From positions 1-44,454 of the forward strand of contig JAJSAH010000010.1 of assembly GCA_024274875.1 (NCBI GenBank): 44,454 nt of DNA. The letters are read 5' to 3'. The translations under genes were made by a program, and so were the position numbers. The notes under the pieces were generated by a model that had not been told where the DNA came from, made no database searches, and was given only the letters and a program-made list of their open reading frames with translations. Each line of letters opens with the position of its first letter. Within the stretch, counting starts at the first letter, position 1. This stretch comes from an archaeon (GTDB lineage: Archaea; Micrarchaeota; Micrarchaeia; CAILAH01). Shown piece after piece: positions 33,042 to 40,519 of this stretch.

Positions 33042-33080
33042 ATTTATAAATTTACCTAAATTTATTACGACAATAGTCGT
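33042..33080 (-). promoter_or_regulatory. Promoter and candidate operator of the mevalonate operon
   Basis: The TATA box lies at 33042-33053. Overlapping and next to it are two identical palindromes TAAATTTA (33047-33054 and 33057-33064) spaced exactly 10 bp, i.e. on one face of the helix. Further upstream is the inverted repeat ACGAC-AATA-GTCGT (33067-33080). Binding by the adjacent HTH protein would block TBP. The upstream repeat may instead belong to the 3' end of the PRPP synthase transcript. Confidence 0.5.
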
Positions 33081-34285
33081 TAATCCAAATACACATTCGA
33101 TACCGGCTGGTCTGTGTATAAGGTGTATATGGCTTCTGCAATCACAGGCGCAAGGGACACCTCAACATACCACGGATACCTTGCTCTGAACTCCTCAGAC
33201 CTAGGCACAGAATCAGTAGTGATCAACCTAAGCAACTTGTTCTGCTTGTATAATGTATTAAGCCGCTCTATCGCGGGACCGCTCAACAATGCATGCGTTG
33301 CGATAATTACTGCTGGGCGGGAGCCCAATTCATCATGCAGCTTGTGTATCAGCCCGTGCACGCTGCCCGAAGTATCAACAATATCATCAACTATTAATGG
33401 ATGCTTACCACTAACCTTGGCTGGATCTGTAATATTGGTGCTCGAAACAACATTAGATTTTGTGTAATCCCTAGATTTATAGCAGATAACAAACGGAATG
33501 TTAACATACTTTTTTGCAATGTACTCTACACGCTTGCCTGCGCTTGGATCCGGAGATACAAGAACAAACTTGTCCTTGTAATCCGGGAACATCTCCTTAA
33601 AATATGATGTGAGCGAAGATGTGTGGTACATGTTATCTGTATGACTCTCTGAAACAGCGGCTGTGCTCTGCGAATGAAGGTCGATAAACAAGAATGAATC
33701 AACGCCGCAACGCTCGAATGCCTTAATCTGCGTTCTGGAAGTAAGGCCTTCCCTGCCTCTCCTATGGTCTTGGCGGGAATTCGCAAAATACGGAAGTATA
33801 AGTATGACCTTGCGCGCCATGCAGTCCCTCTTTATTGCATCTATCAGCATTTCAGCGATCATATCATTTTCAGGAACTCTGCGCTCATCCTTGAACTTCT
33901 TAAGAAGAGCAATTTTCTCCTCAGCGGTCTCAGCACGCTCAATCAAGGACAACATTTCAGATGGAGAAGTCTGCGGCTCGTAAGAATGGTGTATAAGATA
34001 CACTTCCGCACCGCGCACGCTCTTCTTTATGATTGGCTTAATCTCGCTGCTTGAGAAAGTGACTATATCAATTGGCCATGGCTTGAAAGACATGCCGCCA
34101 AGCTCGCGCCGGTTCATCTCCAATGCCCATGCAATCCTAGAGAATAAATAATATTCAGGCGCGTGCGGAGTCGCATCTTTAAAACGATCGAATTCAGATT
34201 TAAACAAATCTGTGAGCTTTCGGCATACCTTATCAGCCAAAGGCCTGCCGCTTGGCGTTGAGCACACAACAAGTTTTCTTGGCAT
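33080..34285 (-). CDS. prs: Ribose-phosphate pyrophosphokinase (PRPP synthase), enlarged form
   Basis: 401 residues against the usual ~285-315. Core motifs are SSEIKPIIKKSVRGAEVYLI, the ATP/ribose site PYFANSRQDHR (165-175), DLHS (202-205), and the PRPP loop LIVDDIVDTSG (297-307). It makes PRPP from ribose 5-phosphate and ATP for nucleotide synthesis. Extra length comes from an N-terminal part rich in helix (residues ~25-70) and a charged insert of about 35 residues (~105-140) between the regions that normally adjoin. AAATATTTA centred about 26 bases upstream of the ATG suggests a leaderless mRNA and separate transcription from the mevalonate operon. Confidence 0.93.
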   Translation of the reverse strand: MPRKLVVCSTPSGRPLADKVCRKLTDLFKSEFDRFKDATPHAPEYYLFSRIAWALEMNRRELGGMSFKPWPIDIVTFSSSEIKPIIKKSVRGAEVYLIHHSYEPQTSPSEMLSLIERAETAEEKIALLKKFKDERRVPENDMIAEMLIDAIKRDCMARKVILILPYFANSRQDHRRGREGLTSRTQIKAFERCGVDSFLFIDLHSQSTAAVSESHTDNMYHTSSLTSYFKEMFPDYKDKFVLVSPDPSAGKRVEYIAKKYVNIPFVICYKSRDYTKSNVVSSTNITDPAKVSGKHPLIVDDIVDTSGSVHGLIHKLHDELGSRPAVIIATHALLSGPAIERLNTLYKQNKLLRLITTDSVPRSEEFRARYPWYVEVSLAPVIAEAIYTLYTDQPVSNVYLD

Positions 34286-34301
34286 GGTATTTTGAGATAG
34301 A

Positions 34302-35288
34302 TTAAATATTTATTTGTTCAAGAGAGTAATAGTTGGATAATAAAGAAAGAGCAACCTGCTCTAAATTCTTTTCGGTTCGGAGAGGAAGATTCATGCCCGC
34401 AGCATGTTCATGCCCTCCACCGCTGCCGCCGAGTTTTACACTTATCTCCATCGCAAGTTTGCCTAGATGAATGCCTACCCTTGGAGAAGAGCGAAGCGAA
34501 ACGCGCAACTCATCGCTCTTGGGATAAGGCGCATAAGCCATGCTGAAATCTGCGCCTATGCACTCAATAAGCTTTGTGGCTACAAGCGATTGAAATGACT
34601 GGCAGTCGCTCATAATGAACAAAAGGGATTTGCTTTTATCTTTGTACATCGCATAATTGTTGAATGAGCGAGCAAACACTATTTTTTCAGAGTCGGTTAG
34701 CACAGACCTGATCAGAGAAGCGAGAGAATCATAATCGCTTACGCCTTCCACAGAAAAAAGCTCATGCAAATCTTTGAACAAGCGCCTGTTGGGAACACTG
34801 GCAAGCATATGCGTGTCTGATAATATGCCCAGCAAAATAAGCTCAGATTGAATTTTTGTTGGGACTATTCCGTTCTCTTTCATCATGCTATATATAATAT
34901 GCGTCGTTGAAGGCGAATTGCGCTCAATTGCATAGTATTTGGATTTCACTGGGGAAGAAGATGTATGGTGGTCTATGCAAAGCAGGAACTCACCCTGCAA
35001 CGCAGGAATAAGAGAAGCATCGTTATTATCAACTAAAACCGCCTCTGCGCAATTTACTTCTTCTGCCTCTTGAACAACATACTCAAAACCATACGATTTT
35101 AGAACCCTCCTTGCAGTGTAAGTCGGCTTGTCAAAAAATACCACCTCATAACCTGGAAAAATAGTGCGCAGCAAAAATGAGCTGCACACAGCATCTACAT
35201 CAGCGAGATAATGAGTGCAAACGCGCAGATGCGCATTAGAACTTAATAGAGAGAATGCCTCTTTAAGATTTATATTGGAGCTAAGCAT
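34302..35288 (-). CDS. DHH-family phosphoesterase
   Basis: 328 residues. Metal-binding motifs of the DHH family appear in order: THYLADVDAV (H26, D30, D32), VDNND (D87), DHH at 106-108 (CIDHHTSSSP), and GILSDT. The C-terminal DHHA1 domain ends with GGGHEHAAG (about residue 293 onward), which binds the substrate phosphate. Members cut short oligonucleotides, cyclic dinucleotides or single-stranded DNA (NrnA/RecJ-like). The start ATG overlaps the prefoldin stop (TGATG); the TTG one codon earlier is less likely. The cluster Pcc1, prefoldin beta, DHH is found in other archaea. The exact substrate is not readable. Confidence 0.92.
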   Translation of the reverse strand: MLSSNINLKEAFSLLSSNAHLRVCTHYLADVDAVCSSFLLRTIFPGYEVVFFDKPTYTARRVLKSYGFEYVVQEAEEVNCAEAVLVDNNDASLIPALQGEFLLCIDHHTSSSPVKSKYYAIERNSPSTTHIIYSMMKENGIVPTKIQSELILLGILSDTHMLASVPNRRLFKDLHELFSVEGVSDYDSLASLIRSVLTDSEKIVFARSFNNYAMYKDKSKSLLFIMSDCQSFQSLVATKLIECIGADFSMAYAPYPKSDELRVSLRSSPRVGIHLGKLAMEISVKLGGSGGGHEHAAGMNLPLRTEKNLEQVALSLLSNYYSLEQINI

Positions 35289-35614
35289 CAACCACTCCTC
35301 TTGGAAGACTCAAACTTCTCAACAATTGACTGAAGCCTTGATCTATAAGTCCTCTCATTTTTCTCCAGGCTCTCAAGCCGAACACCAATCAGCTGTTTTC
35401 TCTCCAACAAGTCCTTCTCTATTGTTTCCTTGTCCCTCTCAACAAGCAGAGTGCCAATCATCTCGTAAGTTTTGCCCTCAACATCTTTGAGAGATTGGAG
35501 AGCGCGATCAATATCGCTTTGCTGCATCATCAGCTGCTGCTTCTCAACAGCAATCGCCTGCAATTTAGCCTGTATGTCCTGTAGTTCAGCAAGAGACGCA
35601 TTCATTTCGTTCAT
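35288..35614 (-). CDS. pfdB: Prefoldin beta subunit
   Basis: 108 residues: two long amphipathic helices joined by a short beta hairpin (VEGKTYEMIGTLLVERDKE), the plan of the beta prefoldin subunit. The coiled-coil arms hold unfolded proteins and pass them to the thermosome. ELQDIQAKLQAIAVEKQQL is the first helix. The start ATG overlaps the Pcc1 stop (TAATG) and has AAAGGTGG upstream. Its own stop overlaps the DHH gene start, so the three genes are translationally coupled. The alpha subunit is not in this window. Confidence 0.93.
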   Translation of the reverse strand: MNEMNASLAELQDIQAKLQAIAVEKQQLMMQQSDIDRALQSLKDVEGKTYEMIGTLLVERDKETIEKDLLERKQLIGVRLESLEKNERTYRSRLQSIVEKFESSKRSG

Positions 35615-35841
35615 TATAACCACCTTTCAATCTCTGAAACCCTTATTAATCGGGCATAATCATTCATAGCAGCCCTAAGGGCAGTTATATCCTTTGCACG
35701 TATTTTAATAAAAACCTTGCCCTCTCTGCAAGAAACCTCGCAATGCGTGCGATCATACTCATTCGCATGCTTTAAGCCGTCAGCGACTGCATCAGCATGC
35801 TGCGAACTGAACTCAATTACGCAATCATATTTATAAACCAT
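35614..35841 (-). CDS. pcc1: KEOPS complex subunit Pcc1
   Basis: 75 residues. The small alpha/beta protein has DCVIEFSSQHADAVADGLK, CEVSCREGKVFIKIRAKDITALRAAMNDYARLI, which matches the Pcc1 family: two strands, a helix, then the conserved 'A.D..ALRAa.N.yl' helix. Pcc1 forms the dimer interface of KEOPS, which makes the t6A modification of tRNA. I start it at ATG 35841, since the frame upstream overlaps the divergent gene's promoter. The shared TATA-like element at 35861-35874 is centred about 26 bases upstream, so the mRNA should be leaderless. Confidence 0.9.
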   Translation of the reverse strand: MVYKYDCVIEFSSQHADAVADGLKHANEYDRTHCEVSCREGKVFIKIRAKDITALRAAMNDYARLIRVSEIERWL

Positions 35842-35860
35842 ATATTGCTTCAGCAAAGTA

Positions 35861-35874
35861 AAAATTAAAGCTTT
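35861..35874. promoter_or_regulatory. TATA-like element shared by pcc1 and the divergent membrane protein gene
   Basis: AAAATTAAAGCTTT is AT-rich on both strands. The midpoint between the two start codons (35841 and 35894) falls at 35867.5, inside it. It is weaker than the other two shared boxes, since no clear TATA core is present. Confidence 0.45.
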
Positions 35875-35893
35875 TGCACAAAACATATAGTTC

Positions 35894-36802
35894 ATGGGAA
35901 AAGTTGATGATATAATAGACGCGTTGCAGAAAAGCATTAATTTCTTAAATCATCATTTATTATATGTTCTTCCATACTCAGTGCTGTTCTTTATCTCGGC
36001 ATTTATGTACAGCGTATCATGGTATGTGCTCGATTTCTTTAAGGATGTGGCATGCCTGAACGGCAATTATATCATAGAGCTGCTGTTCTGTAACCTATAC
36101 CTTGGGATTCTAGGAAAACACATCATCGCAATAATTATAAGCTCATCAACAATAATCCCGTTTGCAGCGCTCGTATACCTTACTCATAAGATTACATCTG
36201 GGGAAAAAAGGAGCATAATTGCATCGATAAGCAATAGCATACCAGGAATAATCAAGATCGTTACATTCAGAGTGCTGCTCACTCTCGCAATATTCTCCCC
36301 GTTTATCATATATCTGCTGTTAGGCGGAGATATAATCACATCTATGATTACTGACACAGGGAGGCTAACAATACAAAAATTAATGACGGTGAACCTTCTG
36401 CCAATACCTGTAACATTGCTGTTTGCGTTCACGCTAGCAGCTCTTCTCGAACCTGTGTTCCAATATGTTGAATATGAAGTCCTGATAAACAATTCAAGGT
36501 TAAGGAAAGCAGTATATTCATCATACAAATTAGCTATGAAATACAAGCTGGAGACATTCCTCACAGGAATGTTCTTTGTATTTGTATGGGACGCGCTAAT
36601 ACTCATGAAGTTCATGTACATGATACACATCCTGCTTGCAATCGCATTGATCGCGGCAGTATTCCTTGAAAGTTTCCTTGTCTTTCCTGTGCGGGCAATA
36701 TTCCTGTATTTCCTGTGGAACGACCTAAAAAGGAACAGCAGCAGAGGAATGGGATCTGCGAACAGCTTAAAAAGTTATACTAACAGAATGTTACTCGGTT
36801 AG
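35894..36802 (+). CDS. Uncharacterised integral membrane protein
   Basis: 302 residues with about six hydrophobic helices (near ~22-45, ~60-95, ~118-142, ~165-190, ~220-238, ~243-275). The N-terminal DDIIDALQKSINFLNHHLLYVLP and the central YEVLINNSRLRKAVYSSYKLAMKY resemble the archaeal multi-pass family related to glycerophosphodiester phosphodiesterase membrane domains (DUF7847-like), but I cannot be sure. No catalytic motif is visible. ATG 35894 lies about 26 bases from the shared TATA-like element. The next gene starts just after its stop, so they share a transcript. Confidence 0.7.
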   Translation: MGKVDDIIDALQKSINFLNHHLLYVLPYSVLFFISAFMYSVSWYVLDFFKDVACLNGNYIIELLFCNLYLGILGKHIIAIIISSSTIIPFAALVYLTHKITSGEKRSIIASISNSIPGIIKIVTFRVLLTLAIFSPFIIYLLLGGDIITSMITDTGRLTIQKLMTVNLLPIPVTLLFAFTLAALLEPVFQYVEYEVLINNSRLRKAVYSSYKLAMKYKLETFLTGMFFVFVWDALILMKFMYMIHILLAIALIAAVFLESFLVFPVRAIFLYFLWNDLKRNSSRGMGSANSLKSYTNRMLLG

Positions 36803-36803
36803 C

Positions 36804-38096
36804 ATGCTTTCGATGTTTGCAGAAGTTAAAAAGGTTAATGATATATTGGATTTGTACGAGTTGCCATCGGGAGAGGATGACTGCAACATAAAGATTGAGG
36901 AGATATCTGAAATAAGGAACAGGCTTATTGATAGGGGATTCAACAGGATTTTCTCGCCTTCGCTTAGGGGAATTGAGAATGCATCTAAAGAAGAGATTAG
37001 GGATATAAAGAAGCATCTTAGGGAAATCAGGTACATGAATTATCTGAAGAAAAGCACAATGAGAAGATTGGATTATGCGATGGCGAGCTATAAAATAGCG
37101 CTGATGTATTTCAAGAGCGGAGTTATGGAAGAGGTATATAAGCACCTGCCATATGATGGCAACATAATAGATCGAATAGCTAAGTTAGGGACAACCGCTG
37201 CGCATGTATATTTTGAAATATACGATCTGTTGAGCGGAGATGTAAAGCAAATAGGAATTTCAGTTGATGTTGCGGTGCCAAGCGAGCAAGGGATAAAGTA
37301 TGAGAGATTGCAGTTGTATGGAGTGAACAATCTTGATGACTACCTATCAAACCTCTACGGCAGAAATGTTGAGGTGGTGAAAACCATAATAATAAAGAAG
37401 CATAAAAGCTTGCTAACATCAGTTAATTACAGAAAAGTTCTGGCGTGCGCGTATGCATCAAGCGTGATGCTCGGTGAGAAGTTCAAACTGGAAAGTGATG
37501 ATGAAGATGTTGAAAAATACCTGGAAGTGCTGCGCAAGCATAAAATCTGCGAGCCCGTGAGGGTTGATTTGATTGGAGATGAAATATGCGAAGAGATGGT
37601 GGATGACCTCGTGAGAAATGGAATGGCATATTATAAAGATGGAAAAATGTTCCTAAATGATGAGCTTGCGATGAAAGTAAATGCGATGGCAAATAAGAGA
37701 TATTGGAGCAGCGTAAAAAAATCGTACACAAAAATAGTTCTGGATTTTGTCAAGTTAATTACGCTAACCACAAAAAATATGAGAAAATCGCTCGGAATAT
37801 TCTCTTTTGACGATGATGTTTCATTGATTAAACCTATACTTGAAAAAGCTGAAAGCAGAGGCCTGCAAAACTTGCAGAGGATGGTTGAGGATAAGTATAG
37901 AATTGATGAAAGCATTGGGTTCAGTGGAAGGAAAATTGGGCTTGCGCTGTTCGCATACTACTACGGAAAGCAAAAACTGAAGGGGCTATTCAACACAGAT
38001 TTTTCTGAAATAGCCGGAGAGTATAAAGTTGTTGAAGCATTCCTATCTGGAAAAGGGAGGGGGGATTTGTTCCTTGAGCATATTAAAGAACAATGA
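36804..38096 (+). CDS. Uncharacterised 430-residue helical protein
   Basis: No family recognised. The protein is charged and mainly helical, with the N-terminal half rich in acid/base helix (EEISEIRNRLIDRGFNRIF, KEEIRDIKKHLREIRYMNYL) and the C-terminal part containing a possible winged-helix segment near residues 245-285 (ICEEMVDDLVRNGMAYYKDGKMFLNDEL). There is no signal peptide or membrane segment. It starts 1 base after the membrane protein stop, so the two are likely in one operon. The next HTH gene begins inside its last 23 bases. A regulatory or scaffold role is possible. Confidence 0.75.
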   Translation: MLSMFAEVKKVNDILDLYELPSGEDDCNIKIEEISEIRNRLIDRGFNRIFSPSLRGIENASKEEIRDIKKHLREIRYMNYLKKSTMRRLDYAMASYKIALMYFKSGVMEEVYKHLPYDGNIIDRIAKLGTTAAHVYFEIYDLLSGDVKQIGISVDVAVPSEQGIKYERLQLYGVNNLDDYLSNLYGRNVEVVKTIIIKKHKSLLTSVNYRKVLACAYASSVMLGEKFKLESDDEDVEKYLEVLRKHKICEPVRVDLIGDEICEEMVDDLVRNGMAYYKDGKMFLNDELAMKVNAMANKRYWSSVKKSYTKIVLDFVKLITLTTKNMRKSLGIFSFDDDVSLIKPILEKAESRGLQNLQRMVEDKYRIDESIGFSGRKIGLALFAYYYGKQKLKGLFNTDFSEIAGEYKVVEAFLSGKGRGDLFLEHIKEQ

Positions 38097-38484
38097 AATT
38101 GAAATCAAGGGAAACAATGAAAATGCGATTAAAACAATTTTAGATAACAAGGATGGGGAAGCATTCAGCATAAAGCGAAAAATAAGTTATAGAATTATGT
38201 ATTTGCTGATACAAAACACCAATGTGAAAAAAATCATTGTAAGCAATGCAATCATTAAGCAACTGCCAAAAAAATTAATTGATGCTGCAAAAAAAGTAGG
38301 CATCAAAATTGTTATAGCAAAAACATCGCGCGGAAGAAAAAAAAGTTACGACGTGAATTATATGAAAAAAATCCTTAAAGGGAAAGAAAGTTTGAAAAAA
38401 ATTTCTGAAAAGAAAAAAATTCCTTTGAGAACTCTTTATCATTACAAAAAACAAATTATGCGCACTGAAGCAAAAAGCGAATAA
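38074..38484 (+). CDS. Small protein with C-terminal helix-turn-helix
   Basis: About 136 residues from TTG 38074, which has the purine run GGGAGGGGGG about nine bases upstream; no ATG is suitable. The N-terminal ~95 residues are alpha/beta (IKRKISYRIMYLLIQNT, KKIIVSNAIIKQLPKKLIDAAKKVGIKIVIAKTS). The last ~45 residues read as a helix-turn-helix of the resolvase/psq kind (YMKKILKGKESLKKISEKK, IPLRTLYHYKKQI). It could bind DNA. The codon usage is richer in AAA than its neighbours, giving an extremely lysine-rich product. It overlaps the upstream gene by 23 bases, so translation is coupled. Confidence 0.65.
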   Translation: MSILKNNEIEIKGNNENAIKTILDNKDGEAFSIKRKISYRIMYLLIQNTNVKKIIVSNAIIKQLPKKLIDAAKKVGIKIVIAKTSRGRKKSYDVNYMKKILKGKESLKKISEKKKIPLRTLYHYKKQIMRTEAKSE

Positions 38485-38485
38485 A

Positions 38486-38499
38486 CATTTTTATATTTA
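38486..38499 (+). promoter_or_regulatory. TATA box for the lysine-rich protein gene
   Basis: CATTTTTATATTTA is centred about 25 bases before the ATG at 38517. No ribosome site precedes that ATG, so it is likely leaderless. Confidence 0.65.
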
Positions 38500-38516
38500 A
38501 TTGCAGATATGATTGC

Positions 38517-38663
38517 ATGGCAGCAAAAAAGAAGAAGGCTTCTTCAAAAAAGAAGAAAACTAAGAAGAAGACTGTGAAGAAAAAGACAACGAAGAAGAAA
38601 ACTGTGAAGAAAAAAACTGTGACGAAGAAGAAGTCTTCAGCTAAGAAGAAGAAAAGAAGATAA
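38517..38663 (+). CDS. 48-residue lysine-rich protein, histone H1 tail-like
   Basis: The ORF runs from ATG 38517 to TAA 38661-38663. The product has 27 Lys and 2 Arg in 48 residues, with Thr, Val, Ser and Ala between, and no acidic residue. KKKT and TVKKK units recur, and the DNA shows matching short direct repeats (ACTGTGAAGAAAAA). This resembles the C-terminal tail of histone H1 and bacterial lysine-rich nucleoid proteins, so binding to DNA or RNA is a fair guess. It has its own TATA box and is followed by a clear T-rich terminator, which suggests a separately and perhaps strongly expressed gene. Low complexity makes homology searches unreliable. Confidence 0.8.
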   Translation: MAAKKKKASSKKKKTKKKTVKKKTTKKKTVKKKTVTKKKSSAKKKKRR

Positions 38664-38673
38664 GGAGAAACGA

Positions 38674-38715
38674 TTTTTAATCTCTCTGGGAGAATTTTTT
38701 CATTTTTTATTTTTT
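38674..38715 (+). terminator. Terminator with three T-tracts
   Basis: After the lysine-rich gene there is a T5 run, then a weak stem (TCTC/GAGA), then three T-runs at about 38695-38715. This is a strong archaeal U-tract terminator. The gene for the Sm-like protein follows. Confidence 0.6.
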
Positions 38716-38753
38716 AAGCTTTTGCGTTTGAAATTTGTATAAGGTGTTTAACT

Positions 38754-38984
38754 ATGGAAGCAAAGAGGCCTTTTGATGTGTTGAACGGGTCGCTGAACAA
38801 GGATGTGATCATAAAAATTAAAGGCGGGATAGAGTTGAGAGGAAGAATGGTTGCATATGATGTGCATATGAACCTGGTGCTTGAGAATACCGAACAGCTG
38901 GAAAATGGAGAAGTAAAAAGGAAACTCGGAACTATGCTGTTAAGAGGGGACAGCGTTATATTCATCTCCCCCTACATCCCTTAA
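38754..38984 (+). CDS. Sm-like (LSm) archaeal protein
   Basis: 76 residues, a single Sm fold. The Sm1 motif is visible in DVIIKIKGGIELRGRMVAYDVHMNLVLEN (the 'hNh.L..' part being HMNLVLEN), and Sm2 in LGTMLLRGDSVIFI (the 'hRG' pair being LRGD). Archaeal LSm proteins form heptameric rings that bind U-rich RNA. AAGGTG at 38741-38746 is the ribosome site eight bases before the ATG, so this gene has a leader, unlike its upstream neighbour. Its stop is 2 bases from the end of the convergent ACT gene. Confidence 0.95.
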   Translation: MEAKRPFDVLNGSLNKDVIIKIKGGIELRGRMVAYDVHMNLVLENTEQLENGEVKRKLGTMLLRGDSVIFISPYIP

Positions 38985-38986
38985 AA

Positions 38987-39460
38987 TCATCTCATTTTAT
39001 CCTTTTCGAACTCCTGCAAAGAAGATACGATTAGCTCATACGCGCGCATCCTAGTTTCAGGCTCGAGTATGAGCGTGATATTGCCGTAGCTCGAAAACAT
39101 CTCGATTATGTTGAGCTTCTCATCAGCCAGGCCTTTTATGGCCGCTGCTGCAACGCCTGGCTCATCAGTAAATTCGCTTGCATTTATGTTTATCAAGCTC
39201 TTGTTGCTCCTAAGAACCAACTCATTGAACGCGGTCGGACCGTTCTTAATCACATCTTTCATTATCGCAAACGATTTCTCCTCATCAACATAATCTACTA
39301 TGAATGTAATCGAATCCTCTCCTGTTGAAACCGCATAAACATTAACATCATTTTTGTATAGCGAGGATGAAAAATGCGCAAGCACCCCTGGAGTAACCCT
39401 AACCTTCTCGCCAAAAACAGTCACAAGGGATACTGGCCTGTTGAACAGCTTAACTTCCAT
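38987..39460 (-). CDS. ACT-domain regulatory protein
   Basis: 157 residues with two ACT-like domains: VSLVTVFGEKVRVTPGVLAHFSSSLYKNDVN (first, ~10-80) and INASEFTDEPGVAAAAIKGLADEKLNIIEMFSS (second, ~90-155). The PGV/LAHF and DEPGVAAAA turns are typical of the aspartokinase-type ACT fold, which binds amino acids. There is no catalytic domain, so it would act as a sensor or partner of another enzyme or regulator. ATG 39460 is chosen because CTTTATAAGT (39481-39490) is centred 26 bases upstream; the longer frame includes that box. Confidence 0.82.
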   Translation of the reverse strand: MEVKLFNRPVSLVTVFGEKVRVTPGVLAHFSSSLYKNDVNVYAVSTGEDSITFIVDYVDEEKSFAIMKDVIKNGPTAFNELVLRSNKSLININASEFTDEPGVAAAAIKGLADEKLNIIEMFSSYGNITLILEPETRMRAYELIVSSLQEFEKDKMR

Positions 39461-39480
39461 GAAAAAATTACTCAAAATAA

Positions 39481-39490
39481 ACTTATAAAG
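39481..39490 (-). promoter_or_regulatory. TATA box for the ACT protein gene
   Basis: CTTTATAAGT on the minus strand is centred about 26 bases before the ATG at 39460; the mRNA is probably leaderless. Confidence 0.6.
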
Positions 39491-39512
39491 CAAAGGGAAA
39501 TAAAAATAAAAA

Positions 39513-40517
39513 TTATTCGCAGGTTGATTCAGTGCCAGATAACTCCAATCTGAACATTCTGCCTTCTCCAACATCCATCCTTATTACCTGGCCGGAAGCG
39601 ATTGTCTGCTCAGTAGCGATGCCGTTTGCTGTCAATGAAATTTTTGCATACTCCATTCCGTCTGCGCGCAATACTGACAATACCTTCACTGAAACTCCAA
39701 GATCATTATCTCCATAGATATCTCCTGAACCAAGCACTGTGTCGCTGCCATTTATGTTCAACACTGCTTTTGCATAAGAACTTCCAGTGCCCAACAAATC
39801 AATCCCAACTTTTAAACTGGTCGCTTCATCAACTACCAATACAGATGTGTTGTCAACAACAGCTTCAATCTCTTCGCTTTTTACAACAATAAACTTCCCG
39901 CTTTCATTTTTCGATTCAACATAAACATCTGCTGACAACAGCGCATACTCAACCTTGCTTGTCCTGACCACATCATTAACGCTTACAATTATGTAATGCT
40001 TATCATCAACATCCATTCTCAAAGAACTTCCTTTGCCGATCACTTCTGTTTGCTGCGATGCTGAACCGCTGTAATACTCAACCTGCACTGCCGCAGAATT
40101 AATCTCTGTGGTGCCCTCTCCAAGCAACAACACTTGGACTCCATTAACCTCTACAGAATCGCCCGCAAAAAACACAGAATCACCGGGGTTATCGGCTTGG
40201 AGCAGTATTCCGTTCCCAATCTTAACTAATTCATATTGCTTTCCATTTATCTCAACTGAATCGCCGAACATTACTTTATTCTTCTCCCCATCTATGCTAA
40301 GCACAGCATATGAACCAAACTCGCATTTCTGCTTATCCTTAGATTCACTATCCGAGCCAACATCCTTGCCTTTGCCAACATCAGTATACCCTGTGCATCC
40401 AGGCACAGCAGAAGCCAATGCGGCCGCCGAAGAAGCAATAAGCAACATATTCTTGAACTTGTTTGCTTTGCTCTGTTTTGGCTTGCCGCCGCAAACATAT
40501 TTTTTACTCATTTTCAT
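39513..40517 (-). CDS. Predicted surface lipoprotein with repeated beta domains
   Basis: 334 residues. After a polar, lysine-rich start of ~20 residues comes a hydrophobic segment (MLLIASSAAALASAVPG) ending in a lipobox cysteine (about residue 41). The mature part is beta-rich and acidic, built of repeating strand pairs on the theme 'GDSVEVNGxxVxLLxIG' (e.g. MFGDSVEINGKQYELVKIGNG, FFAGDSVEVNGVQVLLLGEG, LGSGDIYGDNDLGVSVKVL). Such repeats recall archaeal S-layer-associated proteins. It starts two bases after the stop of the upstream surface protein, with GGTGAA as ribosome site, so the two are made together. No family is assigned. Confidence 0.82.
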   Translation of the reverse strand: MKMSKKYVCGGKPKQSKANKFKNMLLIASSAAALASAVPGCTGYTDVGKGKDVGSDSESKDKQKCEFGSYAVLSIDGEKNKVMFGDSVEINGKQYELVKIGNGILLQADNPGDSVFFAGDSVEVNGVQVLLLGEGTTEINSAAVQVEYYSGSASQQTEVIGKGSSLRMDVDDKHYIIVSVNDVVRTSKVEYALLSADVYVESKNESGKFIVVKSEEIEAVVDNTSVLVVDEATSLKVGIDLLGTGSSYAKAVLNINGSDTVLGSGDIYGDNDLGVSVKVLSVLRADGMEYAKISLTANGIATEQTIASGQVIRMDVGEGRMFRLELSGTESTCE

Positions 40518-40519
40518 GC

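Noticed and set aside
38517-38663. Tandem repeat or CRISPR-like array
   Set aside because: The repeats are AAG/AAA codons of a lysine-rich reading frame, with irregular spacing and no spacers.
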